This document shows positions 30,941 to 39,553 of a stretch of 64,000 nt of DNA, piece by piece. Position 1 is the stretch's first letter, and every line of letters starts with the position of its first letter. Where the stretch lies: assembly GCF_001267885.1 (NCBI RefSeq), contig NZ_CP012382.1:8171001-8235000 (forward strand), given 5' to 3'. The position numbers and the translations under genes are program-made. The notes below the pieces were generated by a model that worked only from the letters and a program-made list of their open reading frames with translations, was not told where the DNA came from and searched no databases. Source of the stretch: Streptomyces ambofaciens ATCC 23877 (GTDB lineage Bacteria; Actinomycetota; Actinomycetes; Streptomycetales; Streptomycetaceae).

Positions 30941-31335
30941 GCCCGTTCTTCCAGGCGGAGCAGGGGCGGCCGGTCGAGTACCTCGATGTACACGATCCGG
31001 CCGTCCACGACGTCCAGGATCAGCATGCCCGTCGAGGGCGAGAGAGGTACGCACCGGTGGCCCGGGCCGTAGGGCCGCCCCCGCGGATGATCTGCCGTCC
31101 GGATGCTCTGGCAGAAGCCGTCGCCGCAGCCGCACTCCTCGACCAGCCGCAGGTCCCGCGCGCAGACCGCCAGTTCGCTCTCCCCCTCGTCCTGCAGAAG
31201 GGCGGTCAGTTCGGCGACGAGGTCCGGGAAGACGTCGCGGAGGAGGGGGTGCTCCGGTTCCCCGGGCGCGGGGCGAGCGGCGGCTGCGGCCGGCTGGTCC
31301 TGGTGCGGCCGGCTGCTGCCGGGCTGCTTCTTCAT
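30907..31335 (-). CDS. Cys-containing protein coupled to the DeoR-type regulator, function unknown
   Basis: 142 residues. A Gln/Ala/Pro-rich start is followed by a compact domain with ECGCGDGFCQSI near 68-79, which could bind a metal, and a beta-rich end (GMLILDVVDGRIVYIEVLDRPPLL). The ATG overlaps the regulator's stop codon (ATGA), so the two are translated together. I do not recognise the family. Co-expression suggests a link to the regulator's signal. Confidence 0.7.
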   Translation of the reverse strand: MKKQPGSSRPHQDQPAAAAARPAPGEPEHPLLRDVFPDLVAELTALLQDEGESELAVCARDLRLVEECGCGDGFCQSIRTADHPRGRPYGPGHRCVPLSPSTGMLILDVVDGRIVYIEVLDRPPLLRLEERAQPKGPPAAKA

Positions 31336-32090
31336 TCGGCGGTGAGGGTCTTGACGCCCAGGGCCCTGAGCCGTCCGACGACCGTGTCGTGGGGATCGGC
31401 GTCGGTGATCAGTCCGGTGATCTTCTCCCACGGCAGGACGCGGTAGGGCGAGGCCGTTCCGATCTTCTCGCAGGAGGCGAGGATGTAGGTGTCCGCGGCC
31501 CGCGCTGCCAGGGCGCGTTTCATCGCCGCCTCGTCGGCGTCCGCGGTGGTCAGTCCCGCCTCGGGGTGCACACCGGTGACGCCGAGCAGGCACAGCTCGG
31601 CGGAGACGTTCTGCGCGGCCTCGACCGCGGCGGCACCGCAGGTGACCGCCGAGTGCTTGAAGACGCGCCCGCCGAGCAGGAAGAGCTCCGCCCCCGGGTG
31701 GTCGATCAGAGCCGTGGCGATCGTCGGGCTGTGGGTGATCACCGTGCAGGTGAGCTCCTGCGGCAGCGCCCGCGCCACCGCGAGGGCGGTGGTGCCGCCG
31801 TCGAGGATCAGCGAACCGCCCGGCCGTACCAGTGCGGCGGCCACCGCGGCGACCTTGCGTTTGCCCTCCGGGGCCACCACCCGCCTCGCGTCGTAGTCCA
31901 CCACCGCGGGCGACGCGGGCAGCGCACCACCGTACACCCTCTGGCACAGCCCCTCCGCGGCGAGGTCGCGCAGGTCGCGCCGCACGCTGTCCTCGGAGAT
32001 GCCCAGGTCGGCGGCGACGTCCTTGGCCACGATCTTTCCCGTGCGGGCGAGCAGAGCGAGCAGGTGCTCGCGTCGTTCAGCAGCCAGCAT
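31332..32090 (-). CDS. DeoR/GlpR-family transcriptional regulator
   Basis: A 252-residue regulator. The DeoR helix-turn-helix spans about 1-57 (MLAAERREHLLALLARTG at the start, then VAADLGISEDSVRRDLRDLAAEG). The sugar-phosphate sensor domain follows, with LDGGTTALAVARALP and LLGGRVFK. Such regulators usually repress until a phosphorylated sugar or nucleoside binds. It is divergent from the DUF4406-NUDIX pair, with a small palindrome in the 48-nt gap; control of both sides is likely. Confidence 0.92.
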   Translation of the reverse strand: MLAAERREHLLALLARTGKIVAKDVAADLGISEDSVRRDLRDLAAEGLCQRVYGGALPASPAVVDYDARRVVAPEGKRKVAAVAAALVRPGGSLILDGGTTALAVARALPQELTCTVITHSPTIATALIDHPGAELFLLGGRVFKHSAVTCGAAAVEAAQNVSAELCLLGVTGVHPEAGLTTADADEAAMKRALAARAADTYILASCEKIGTASPYRVLPWEKITGLITDADPHDTVVGRLRALGVKTLTAE

Positions 32091-32109
32091 TCACGTTCCT
32101 TCCGGTTGT

Positions 32110-32123
32110 TGCACGATCCTGCA
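32110..32123. promoter_or_regulatory. Candidate DeoR-type operator
   Basis: TGCACGATCCTGCA is a 14-bp near-palindrome (12 of 14 bases symmetric, GATC centre) in the 48-nt divergent gap between the regulator and the DUF4406 gene. Either promoter would be covered by a bound repressor. Confidence 0.45.
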
Positions 32124-32138
32124 TGTATCTTAGCGGTC

Positions 32139-32522
32139 ATGAACGACAAGCCCCTGCTCATCCTGATCGCCGGCCCGTACCGCTCCGGCACCGGCGGCGA
32201 CCCGCAGGCCATGGCCGCCAACCTCGCCCGCCTCGAAGCCGCCGCCTGGCCCGTCTTCGCGGCCGGCCACCTCCCCGTGATCGGCGAGTGGATCGCCCTG
32301 CCCGTCCTGCGCTCCGCCGGTGCCGGCCCCACCGACCCCCTCGCCGACCAGGTCCTCTACCCGGCAGCCGACCGGCTGCTCGCCCACTGCGACGCCGTGC
32401 TGCGCCTGCCGGGTGACTCCGCCGGCGCTGACCAGGACGTCGCCACCGCCCGCCGGCGCGGCCTGCCCGTCTACCACGACGCCGCCGACCTTCCCCGCCG
32501 CACCCCGCAGGCGGCCGCGTGA
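32139..32522 (+). CDS. DUF4406 protein (nucleoside 2-deoxyribosyltransferase-like)
   Basis: 127 residues. It opens LLILIAGPYRSG, the nucleotide-binding strand and loop of the nucleoside deoxyribosyltransferase superfamily. Then come MAANLARLEAAAWPVFAAGH and CDAVLRLPGDSAGADQDV, standard for DUF4406. It overlaps the NUDIX gene by four bases (GTGA). With a NUDIX hydrolase and a sugar-sensing regulator, a role in nucleotide or sugar-nucleotide housekeeping is plausible. Confidence 0.82.
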   Translation: MNDKPLLILIAGPYRSGTGGDPQAMAANLARLEAAAWPVFAAGHLPVIGEWIALPVLRSAGAGPTDPLADQVLYPAADRLLAHCDAVLRLPGDSAGADQDVATARRRGLPVYHDAADLPRRTPQAAA

Positions 32523-33217
32523 CAAGCCGCCCGGGTGTCGACATCCCCGACCACCGCGGGCGCACCGGTCTCCACCTCGCCGGACGCGGCCTCGAGCGCA
32601 ACCCCCGCGTGCGGATACGCGACGTCGAGCTCACCTCGCAGGGCTGGCACGTCCTGCGCCGCACCACCTTCGACTACCGGCGCCGCGACGGACGATGGGA
32701 GACCCAGCAGCGCGAGACCTACGACCGCGGCAACGGCGCCGTCGTCCTGCCCTACGACACCGACCGCGGCCGCGTCCTGCTCACCCGTCAGTTCCGCTAC
32801 CCGGCCTACGTCAACGGCCACCCCGACGGCATGCTCGTCGAGGCGGCGGCCGGACTGCTCGACGCGGACGACCCGGCCACCGCGATCCGCCGCGAGAGCG
32901 CCGAGGAACTCGGCGTCAGGCTCGGCCCGCTCACCCACGTCCTCGACGCCTACATGAGCCCGGGCTCGGTCACCGAGCGCCTGCACTTCTTCGCCGCCCC
33001 CTACACCCCGGCCGACCGCCTCGCCGCCGGCGGGGGAGTGGAGGAGGAGGGCGAGGACATCGAGGTACTCGAACTCCCCTTCACCGAGGCCCTCGCCATG
33101 ACCACCGACGGACGCATCACCGACGGAAAAACCCTCCTGCTCCTGCACTGGGCAGCCCTGCACGGGCCCTTCGCCCCCCGGCTCGCGCCCGGCGACCGGC
33201 CCCCGCACGGCGGCTGA
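32519..33217 (+). CDS. NUDIX hydrolase (NudK/ADP-ribose pyrophosphatase type)
   Basis: A 232-residue NUDIX protein. The box reads ..GLLDADDPATAIRRESAEELG near 118-139, keeping RE..EE.G although the first Glu is Asp. The domain from TFDYRRRDG onward resembles GDP-mannose/ADP-ribose pyrophosphatases. It would hydrolyse a nucleoside diphosphate sugar. The GTG start overlaps the previous stop (GTGA), so the pair is cotranslated. Confidence 0.88.
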   Translation: MTSRPGVDIPDHRGRTGLHLAGRGLERNPRVRIRDVELTSQGWHVLRRTTFDYRRRDGRWETQQRETYDRGNGAVVLPYDTDRGRVLLTRQFRYPAYVNGHPDGMLVEAAAGLLDADDPATAIRRESAEELGVRLGPLTHVLDAYMSPGSVTERLHFFAAPYTPADRLAAGGGVEEEGEDIEVLELPFTEALAMTTDGRITDGKTLLLLHWAALHGPFAPRLAPGDRPPHGG

Positions 33218-33366
33218 ACCCGCCCGCCCGCACCCGCGCGGCGGAGGGCGCACCGCGTCAACTCCGCACCGGCCAGCGTGTGTTCCGCCTGCCCCGGGGC
33301 ATTCGGGACGGCAGAAAGCCGCAGGGCCGCAGTGGCCGCAAGCCGTTGAGGAGATGGGGAGTTCAC

Positions 33367-34251
33367 ATGCCGAGCAGGGGGATGAAGGCGAGCGCGATCG
33401 GCGTGGCCGCCGTCATGGCGAGTGCCGTACTGACGGGCTGCGGCGGTGACGAGGAGCCGAAGTCGCAGAAGGCCGGTACGGCATCGAGCGGAAGCGCGAG
33501 CGCGAGCGGCGATGCGGGGGCGCAGGAGCAGGGCACCACGCAGGTGCGGGCCGCCTACGACAGGACGGCCGAGGCGGAGACGGCCAAAATGACGATCAAC
33601 ATGAAGCTCTCCGCGCCGCAGGAGTCGATCACCACCGACGGCAAGGGGGCGCTCGACTTCCAAGAGGGCGACAGCGTCATGACCGTGACCGCCCAGGGCA
33701 AGAGCATCGAGCAGCGCGTGGTCGACCAGGTCCTCTATCAGAAGGTGCCGGGGCAGAAGGCCCCGGGCGGCAAGACCTGGATGAAGATCGACCTGAAGAA
33801 GGCCGCGCAGGCACTGGGCGTGAACGCCGGGCAGATCGGTGACCCGGCCCAGTCGGCCGCCTACGCCAAGGCCATCACCGACCAGGACGTCACCAAGGTC
33901 GGCCAGGAGAAGATCGACGGCGTCGACACCACCCACTACAAGGTGTCGGTGGACGTCGCCGAGCTGCCGGGCGGCGACCAGCTGCGCCGGCAGGTCGGCC
34001 CGACGCTGCCGATGCAGGTCTGGCTCGACGGCGACGGACGGCTGCGGCGCCAGCAGCTCGACATGAGCGTCAAGGGCGCGCCCTCCGCCGGCGCCAAGGC
34101 GGAGAACAGCGCCGCACCGCAGCAGATCAAGATGACCATGGTGATGAACTACTCCGACTTCGGCACCGAGGTCGAGGCACAGGCACCGCCGGCCGGCCAG
34201 GTCGCCGACATGACGAACGAAGTGATGAAGCAGAGCCGGCAGCAGAGCTGA
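33367..34251 (+). CDS. Lipoprotein of the LppX/LolA-like type
   Basis: 294 residues. The lipoprotein signal has the lipobox LTGC with Cys near 26, followed by a Ser/Gly/Ala linker. The mature domain (about 60-290) has alternating strands such as TINMKLSAPQESI, SIEQRVVDQVLYQKVPG and TTHYKVSVDVAELPGGDQL, typical of actinobacterial LppX/LprG-like lipoproteins that hold lipids in a LolA-like half-barrel. Anchored on the outer face of the membrane. A terminator follows. Confidence 0.82.
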   Translation: MPSRGMKASAIGVAAVMASAVLTGCGGDEEPKSQKAGTASSGSASASGDAGAQEQGTTQVRAAYDRTAEAETAKMTINMKLSAPQESITTDGKGALDFQEGDSVMTVTAQGKSIEQRVVDQVLYQKVPGQKAPGGKTWMKIDLKKAAQALGVNAGQIGDPAQSAAYAKAITDQDVTKVGQEKIDGVDTTHYKVSVDVAELPGGDQLRRQVGPTLPMQVWLDGDGRLRRQQLDMSVKGAPSAGAKAENSAAPQQIKMTMVMNYSDFGTEVEAQAPPAGQVADMTNEVMKQSRQQS

Positions 34252-34264
34252 CCCGCAGGCCGGA

Positions 34265-34297
34265 GGGCGGCCCCGACGCGCCACACCGGGGCCGCCC
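34265..34297 (+). terminator. Hairpin terminator after the lipoprotein gene
   Basis: An 11-bp GC stem (34265-34275 and 34287-34297) with an 11-nt loop begins 13 nt after the lipoprotein stop. The 34298-34553 stretch shows no gene. Confidence 0.6.
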
Positions 34298-34553
34298 TGT
34301 GCGGCAGGGGCGAAACTGACCACGCCCTCGGGACCGGACACGGCACCGTGCTCCCGGCGGCAACTCGGAAGCGGCGCTCTGAGGGAAAGCCTCCCGCAGT
34401 GATCCCCGGCCCCCGGCCCCCGGCCCGGGGAGCACGATGCGCGCGGAGTCCGGCTGCTCCCGCGGGGACGCCCCCACGCAGGCGCCGCGACCTGCTCGGC
34501 GGTCCGCCGGCTGCGCGCCCGTCACCGCGTGCGCGGGCCCGCCGCCCCACCCC

Positions 34554-36155
34554 TCAGGCCTTCTTCTCCCAGACGGTCATGCCCAGTTGCAGGAAGGCCT
34601 CCTCGCGCAGGGCCGTCTGCTTGACCTGGATCCTGAGCGCTCCGACGTCGCCCGAGTCGTTCCCGACACAGAGCTGGGTGCCCTCCTCGGCCGCCGCGAG
34701 GGACCAGGTGCGGTACTCGGGACTGGTGGCGCCGCTGAGGAGGTGGCGGCAGACGTCGAGGGAGGCGGCCTTGCCGTTGAACAGCTGCACGAACAGGCTG
34801 GTGTCGCTCTCCAGCGCGCAGGCGTCGTCGTCCTCGCAGTTCAGACGGATGTCGCCCGCACGGTCGGTGCGGAGCTTCGGTTCGTCCAGGCTCAGGGAGT
34901 TCGTCTCGTACAGCAACGCGGGGGACAGCACCTCCGTTCCCGAGGACGCGGAGGCGTCCGGGGCGGACCGCGACGGCCCGGGGGAGGCGCCAACGGCCTG
35001 CGGAGTGCTCGACGGTGACGCCGTGGACCGGGCGGAATGCGTCGGTGCGGGAGCCGAAGGGGAGTTGTCCGCGGCCCGCTCGCCGAGGCCGAACCGGTCA
35101 CCGGCGAACCACGTCCAACCCGTCAGCACCAGAGCGCCCGCCGCCACGGCCCCACCCGCGATCAGCGCGGCTCGCCGTCCGCGCGGCACCCGGCGCCGGG
35201 CGGGCCCGAGCAACAGCGTCGAGGCCGCCGTCGACGGATCCACGGGAGTGCCCACCGGGTCCGGAACACTCGCCTCGGGTCCCGTGACCTCGCGCCACAC
35301 GGCCGGCCCGGCGCCCGCGTCGGCGTCCGCTCCAAGACGCTCCCGGCACCACTCGACGACCTCCGCCGGCGTGGCCCGCTCCCGCGGATCGGGCGCCAGA
35401 CACCGGGCGAACAGCGGACGCAACGGCTCCGGCAACCGGGACAGATCGGGTTCCTCGTGCACGATCCGGTACAGCACGACCGGCGCTATGCCCTCCCCGT
35501 ACAACGGTTCGCCCAGCGCCGCGAAGGCCGCCGTCTGGGCCAGGGCGAAGACGTCGGTCGCCGGGGACACCTCACCGGCGGTCGCCTGCTCGGGCGCCAT
35601 GAAGTGCGGCGTGCCGACCGTTGCGCCGGTAGCGGTGTGCGAGGAGAGGTCGGCGGCGACCGAGATACCGAAGTCGATCACCCGCGGCCCGTCAGCGGCC
35701 AGCAGCACGTTGGATGGCTTGAGGTCCCGGTGCACCACCCCCACGCCGTGGATCGCCTCGAGCGCCTCGGCCACGCCGGCCATCAACCACAGCACGGCGG
35801 ACACCGGCAGCGGGCCCCGCCGGGCAACGGCCGCCGTCAGGGACGGCCCGGGCACGTACAGCGTGGCGAGCCAGGGCGGTACGCCGTCGGTGTCGGCGTC
35901 GACGAGTTCCGCGGTGTAGGCGCCCCTGACCCGGCGGGCGGCCTCCACCTCCCTGCGGAAACGCCGCCGGAAGCCCGGATCGTCGGCGAGCTCCGGCCGC
36001 ACCACCTTGATCGCCACCGGGCGGCCGCCCTGGGTGTGCGACAGGTACACCCGGCCCATGCCCCCCGCGCCGAGCCGGGCCACGAGCCGGTAGTCGGCCA
36101 CGACAGCGGGGTCACCCGCCTGAAGCGGCTGGAACACCTCGGTGGTGCTGCTCAT
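34554..36155 (-). CDS. Membrane-anchored Ser/Thr protein kinase (PknB/Hanks type)
   Basis: 533 residues. The kinase domain spans about 20-290: glycine loop LGAGGMGRVY, AIKVV lysine near 50, catalytic VVHRDLKPSN near 143, IDFG near 164 and APEQ near 187. A single membrane helix (AALIAGGAVAAGALVLTGW) near 348 leads to a Ser/Pro/Thr-rich linker and an extracellular sensor of about 110 residues with several Cys. It would phosphorylate cytosolic targets in response to an outside signal. Unlike PknB it carries no PASTA repeats. Confidence 0.93.
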   Translation of the reverse strand: MSSTTEVFQPLQAGDPAVVADYRLVARLGAGGMGRVYLSHTQGGRPVAIKVVRPELADDPGFRRRFRREVEAARRVRGAYTAELVDADTDGVPPWLATLYVPGPSLTAAVARRGPLPVSAVLWLMAGVAEALEAIHGVGVVHRDLKPSNVLLAADGPRVIDFGISVAADLSSHTATGATVGTPHFMAPEQATAGEVSPATDVFALAQTAAFAALGEPLYGEGIAPVVLYRIVHEEPDLSRLPEPLRPLFARCLAPDPRERATPAEVVEWCRERLGADADAGAGPAVWREVTGPEASVPDPVGTPVDPSTAASTLLLGPARRRVPRGRRAALIAGGAVAAGALVLTGWTWFAGDRFGLGERAADNSPSAPAPTHSARSTASPSSTPQAVGASPGPSRSAPDASASSGTEVLSPALLYETNSLSLDEPKLRTDRAGDIRLNCEDDDACALESDTSLFVQLFNGKAASLDVCRHLLSGATSPEYRTWSLAAAEEGTQLCVGNDSGDVGALRIQVKQTALREEAFLQLGMTVWEKKA

Positions 36156-36291
36156 CGAACCGTCATCCCCCTGCTCCCCGGCCGGCCGACGGGCCGGCCC
36201 GGGACAGAAGCCTAGACGGGAGCAGCGGACCGACTGACCTGGGACGTTGAGAACTGCCTCCCGCAGGAGGCGGCCACCGTCCGCGCCGGTG

Positions 36292-36570
36292 TCACGGACG
36301 CGGGCGGTGCCGGGACGTCCCGGCGTCGAGCGGGGGCCGCGGGCCACGGTCCTGCCGGCCCGGCGGGAGGTAGTACCGCAGCACGCGGGAGGTCCAGCGG
36401 GCGATGCCGTACTCGTCCGCGGCGGGATCGCTCAGGTGCGGATCGAAGTCGCTCTCGGTCTTCAGCATCGCCGCGACGAGGGCGGGCGAGACCTGCGGTG
36501 CGGCGCAGGCGGTGCCCGCCGCACGATCGCGGGACGGGAGCGGGCGGCGTACCCGAGTGCTGAGTTCCAC
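36292..36570 (-). pseudogene. Fragment of a lytic transglycosylase-like gene
   Basis: The frame contains APQVSPALVAAMLKTESDF, then DPAADEYGIARW and VLRYYLPP, matching the catalytic core of SLT-type transglycosylases (the E of TESDF would be the acid). About 60 core residues survive; the signal peptide and the C-terminal half are missing and the tail turns Arg/Pro-rich. No ribosome-binding site is visible. The 36156-36663 gap otherwise holds only the promoter region of the next gene. Confidence 0.5.
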
Positions 36571-36663
36571 CGGGCCGGCCGCGCGCCCTGATGGCCGACG
36601 TGACGTTCACGCGGGTCGTGTTCCTGCCCGGAGGGGACGGCCCCGGTCACGATACTGACCCAC

Positions 36664-37665
36664 ATGCCCGGCCAACTCCGTGCCAAGGTTCTGCCCGACC
36701 GCCAACGCCGCTCTCTGGACGACCTCCAGCAGGACCTCGACCTCTCGTCGGGGGACAGCCGCTCGAAGCAGTCGGCCTTCTGGACCATGCTCACGCTGTC
36801 CGCCGTGATCGCGGCGGGCGGCATCCTGACGGACTCCACCGCCACCGTCATCGGCGCGATGATCATCGCACCGCTGTCCACCCCCATCATGGGAATCGCC
36901 CTCGGTGCCGTACAACGCCGCCGCACCACCGCCGCCGCCTTCGTGACCCTCGGATGCCTGCTGGTGATCCTGGTCGGGGCAGTGGCCTCACTGGTCGTGC
37001 CCCAGTCCTACGACCTGCTGACCAACAGCCAGATCTCCGGCCGGACCTCCCCGGGCCTACTGGACCTGATCTCCGCCCTGGCCACGGGCTTCGCCGGCGC
37101 CGTGGCACTGGCCCGCAAGGATGTCGCCGCGGTCCTGCCCGGAGTGGCCATCGCGATCTCCCTCGTACCGCCCCTCGTGGTCACCGGCGTCTGCGCCGGC
37201 CAGGGGGCGTGGTGGCCGGCGCTGGGCGCGCTGGTCCTCTTCTCGTCCAACCTCTTCGCCCTCGTCTTCGCCGGCATGGTCGTCTTCACCGCCCTCGGAT
37301 ACACCCGCCCCGCCGGACGGCGCGTCCTGCGGCGGCCACGCCGCGCCCACGTCATGCTCGGGCTGCTCTTCACGGCCGTCATGCTCCCCCTGGGCGCCCA
37401 CACGGTCGCCACCGTGCTGCTCAACACCTGGACCCTCAGAGCCAAGAGCGCCGCCGAGCGGTGGCTCACGCACACCCCCGGCGCGATGGTCACCAGCGTC
37501 GACGCACAGTCCCGGACCCTGTACATCCACGTACGCAGCCCCGGCGACCTGCCCCCGGTCGAAGGGCTGCTCAGCAATCTTGAAGGGCACATCCCCGACG
37601 GCATCCCCATCGTGGTCGACGCCACCCGCGGCCGGCAGATCACGGCCGGCAGGGTCGGCGGATGA
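36664..37665 (+). CDS. DUF389 (TIGR00341) membrane protein
   Basis: 333 residues with about six to seven hydrophobic helices. The family core reads SAVIAAGGILTDSTATVIGAM, APLSTPIMGIALG and FAGAVALARKDVAAVLPGVAIA. A soluble C-terminal domain of about 90 residues follows. DUF389 proteins are widespread membrane proteins of unsettled function. No neighbour suggests a specific job. Confidence 0.88.
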   Translation: MPGQLRAKVLPDRQRRSLDDLQQDLDLSSGDSRSKQSAFWTMLTLSAVIAAGGILTDSTATVIGAMIIAPLSTPIMGIALGAVQRRRTTAAAFVTLGCLLVILVGAVASLVVPQSYDLLTNSQISGRTSPGLLDLISALATGFAGAVALARKDVAAVLPGVAIAISLVPPLVVTGVCAGQGAWWPALGALVLFSSNLFALVFAGMVVFTALGYTRPAGRRVLRRPRRAHVMLGLLFTAVMLPLGAHTVATVLLNTWTLRAKSAAERWLTHTPGAMVTSVDAQSRTLYIHVRSPGDLPPVEGLLSNLEGHIPDGIPIVVDATRGRQITAGRVGG

Positions 37666-37741
37666 CACCGCCTGCCGGAACCGGCGAGAGCCGCGCCGCA
37701 CCGTCTTCGCAGGAGCGGAACGGACGGGGCTTCCGCGCCGG

Positions 37742-38479
37742 TCAGCCCCGGCCCAGAACGCAGAACTCGTTGCCCTCCGGGTCGGCCAGGACGACCCAGG
37801 GCACGTCGCCCTGACCCACGTCGGCCCGTACCGCGCCGAGCCCTTCGAGCCGGGCGGTCTCCCTCGCCTGGTCCTCGACGGGGTCGGACATCACGTCGAG
37901 ATGGACGCGGGTCCACACGGCCTCGCCGTCGGGCACGCGGCGGAACTCCAGGTACGGTCCGACGCCCTTGACGGAGCGCAGCAGGGCGCGGTCGTCGCTC
38001 AGCTCGTGGACGGTCCAGTCGAGCGCCTCGCCCCAGAACCCGACCATGGCCCGCGGATCGGCGCACTCGACGACCACGGCGGCTATCGGCCCGGTGTCCC
38101 GGTAGAGGTCCCGAGGCTCCAGGACCGTGAACACGTTGCCTTCCGGATCGGCCAGCACCGTCCCCCGCGCGTCACCCCGGCCCCCCTCGGCGGGCGTCGC
38201 CCCGAGCTCCTGGAGACGTTCGACCATGTCCGCCCGGTGGGCATCGGAGGCGGTGGCGAGCTCGAGGTGCACGCGGCACTTCACCGTCTGCGGATCCGGG
38301 ACGCGTACGAGATCGACACAGACGGCGGAGGGGTCCGGCCAGTCGAAGCCCACGGGTTCCAGGTTGGTGACGCCGGGTCCTTCGCTGGACACCCCCCAGC
38401 CGAGCGCCTGCGCCCAGAAACGGCCGAGCGCCGAGTCGTCCCCCGCCTTGAAGTTCACCTGAACCAGTTGCAGCGTCAT
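37742..38479 (-). CDS. Two-domain VOC-superfamily protein
   Basis: A 245-residue tandem of two VOC units. The first runs from LVQVNFKAGDD to GNVFTVLEP (about 5-115); the second from IAAVVVECADPRAMVGFWGEAL to GNEFCVLG (about 125-243). Each half looks like the DUF-type glyoxalase-like domain found in many Streptomyces proteins. The role is unknown, perhaps ligand binding or resistance. Start ATG at 38479. Confidence 0.88.
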   Translation of the reverse strand: MTLQLVQVNFKAGDDSALGRFWAQALGWGVSSEGPGVTNLEPVGFDWPDPSAVCVDLVRVPDPQTVKCRVHLELATASDAHRADMVERLQELGATPAEGGRGDARGTVLADPEGNVFTVLEPRDLYRDTGPIAAVVVECADPRAMVGFWGEALDWTVHELSDDRALLRSVKGVGPYLEFRRVPDGEAVWTRVHLDVMSDPVEDQARETARLEGLGAVRADVGQGDVPWVVLADPEGNEFCVLGRG

Positions 38480-38555
38480 GCCGCAGTACCTTAGGTGATC
38501 TCCCCTCGGACAAGGGCGCGAACAGCATCCGCCGAACCCTCCGCTCGGCCCTCGA

Positions 38556-39434
38556 ATGCCTGAACTCCCGGTCATGAGATTCTTCCGGCCGCGCAGCCGA
38601 AGCCGAAGCCGAAGCCGAAGCGGAAGCGGAAGCGCCGCCCGACGTATGACGGGAACGCCCTTGGCAGAGGCCAAAGCCCTCTACGAAGCCGGGCGTTACG
38701 CAGAGGCGGAGGCCGAAGCCCGCGCCGTGGCCCGGTCGCGGCCGCAGGACGACGAGTACGCCGCCGCAGCGCTGAACATCGCCGCGATCGCGACGGGCGC
38801 CCAGGGCCGCCACGCCGAGGCACTCGACACCTACGACGAAGCGCTGCCCGTCTCCAGCAGGATCTTCGGAGCCGATCACTTTCTGACCCTGAAGCTGCGC
38901 TCGGACCGCGCCCAGGCGATGACCGCACTCGGCCGGCACGCCGAGTGCGAAGCGGAGTGTGCGGCCGTCGCCGAGATGGCGGGCCGCGGCACCGGCCCGG
39001 ACATGGCACGCCTGGCGGGGGCCGCCCGCAACGGGCTCGTCTTCGCCCTCAACGCGCAGGAACGTCACCAGGAGGCCGAGACACTCGCCCGTCAGGCCCT
39101 GGCCGCCCATCGCGAACGTGACCGGTTGCCCCTGGTCCTGCGTCTGGGCCTGGCGCGCAGCCTCAACGGCCAGGCCCGCTGCGAAGACGCCCTCACCGAG
39201 GCGCAGGGCGCCGGCGAGCTGTACCGCGCCCTGCCCGCAGACCAGCGGCACCCCGATACGGGCGCCGTCGAAGTCGCCCTCGCCACCGCCCTGCTGGGAC
39301 TGCACCGCACCCCCGAAGCCCGGGGCCGGGCCGCAGCCGCCCACGATGCCTGCCTGGCCTCCTTCGGCCCCGACCACCGCCGCACCGCCGAAGCCAGGAC
39401 CCTGCTCGAGCACATCGACGGCACCCGACCGTGA
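38556..39434 (+). CDS. Tetratricopeptide-repeat protein with N-terminal (SR)n tract
   Basis: Up to 292 residues. After a short Ser/Arg repeat encoded by a hexanucleotide array, at least five TPR-like helices pairs follow (LAEAKALYEAGRYAEAEAEA; HAEALDTYDEALPVSSRIFG; further copies to the end). TPRs mediate protein contacts. The start is uncertain: ATGs at 38556, 38574 and 38646 all lack good ribosome-binding sites, and the last would skip the SR tract. Confidence 0.75.
   Translation: MPELPVMRFFRPRSRSRSRSRSGSGSAARRMTGTPLAEAKALYEAGRYAEAEAEARAVARSRPQDDEYAAAALNIAAIATGAQGRHAEALDTYDEALPVSSRIFGADHFLTLKLRSDRAQAMTALGRHAECEAECAAVAEMAGRGTGPDMARLAGAARNGLVFALNAQERHQEAETLARQALAAHRERDRLPLVLRLGLARSLNGQARCEDALTEAQGAGELYRALPADQRHPDTGAVEVALATALLGLHRTPEARGRAAAAHDACLASFGPDHRRTAEARTLLEHIDGTRP
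38595..38630. repeat. Hexanucleotide tandem array (AGCCGA/AGCGGA, 6 copies)
   Basis: Four AGCCGA and two AGCGGA units in a row near the 5' end of the TPR gene, encoding alternating Ser and Arg. Copy-number change would alter the tract in frame. Confidence 0.75.
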
Positions 39435-39553
39435 ACGCAGCAGTCCCGCTCGGGGCGGGTCACCGTACCCGGTGGGCACCCCGGAGTGGAAACGTCCATC
39501 CGGCGGAGCAACGGCTGCATGCGCCCGCCCCCCGTCTCCCTTGGGCACGCGTG

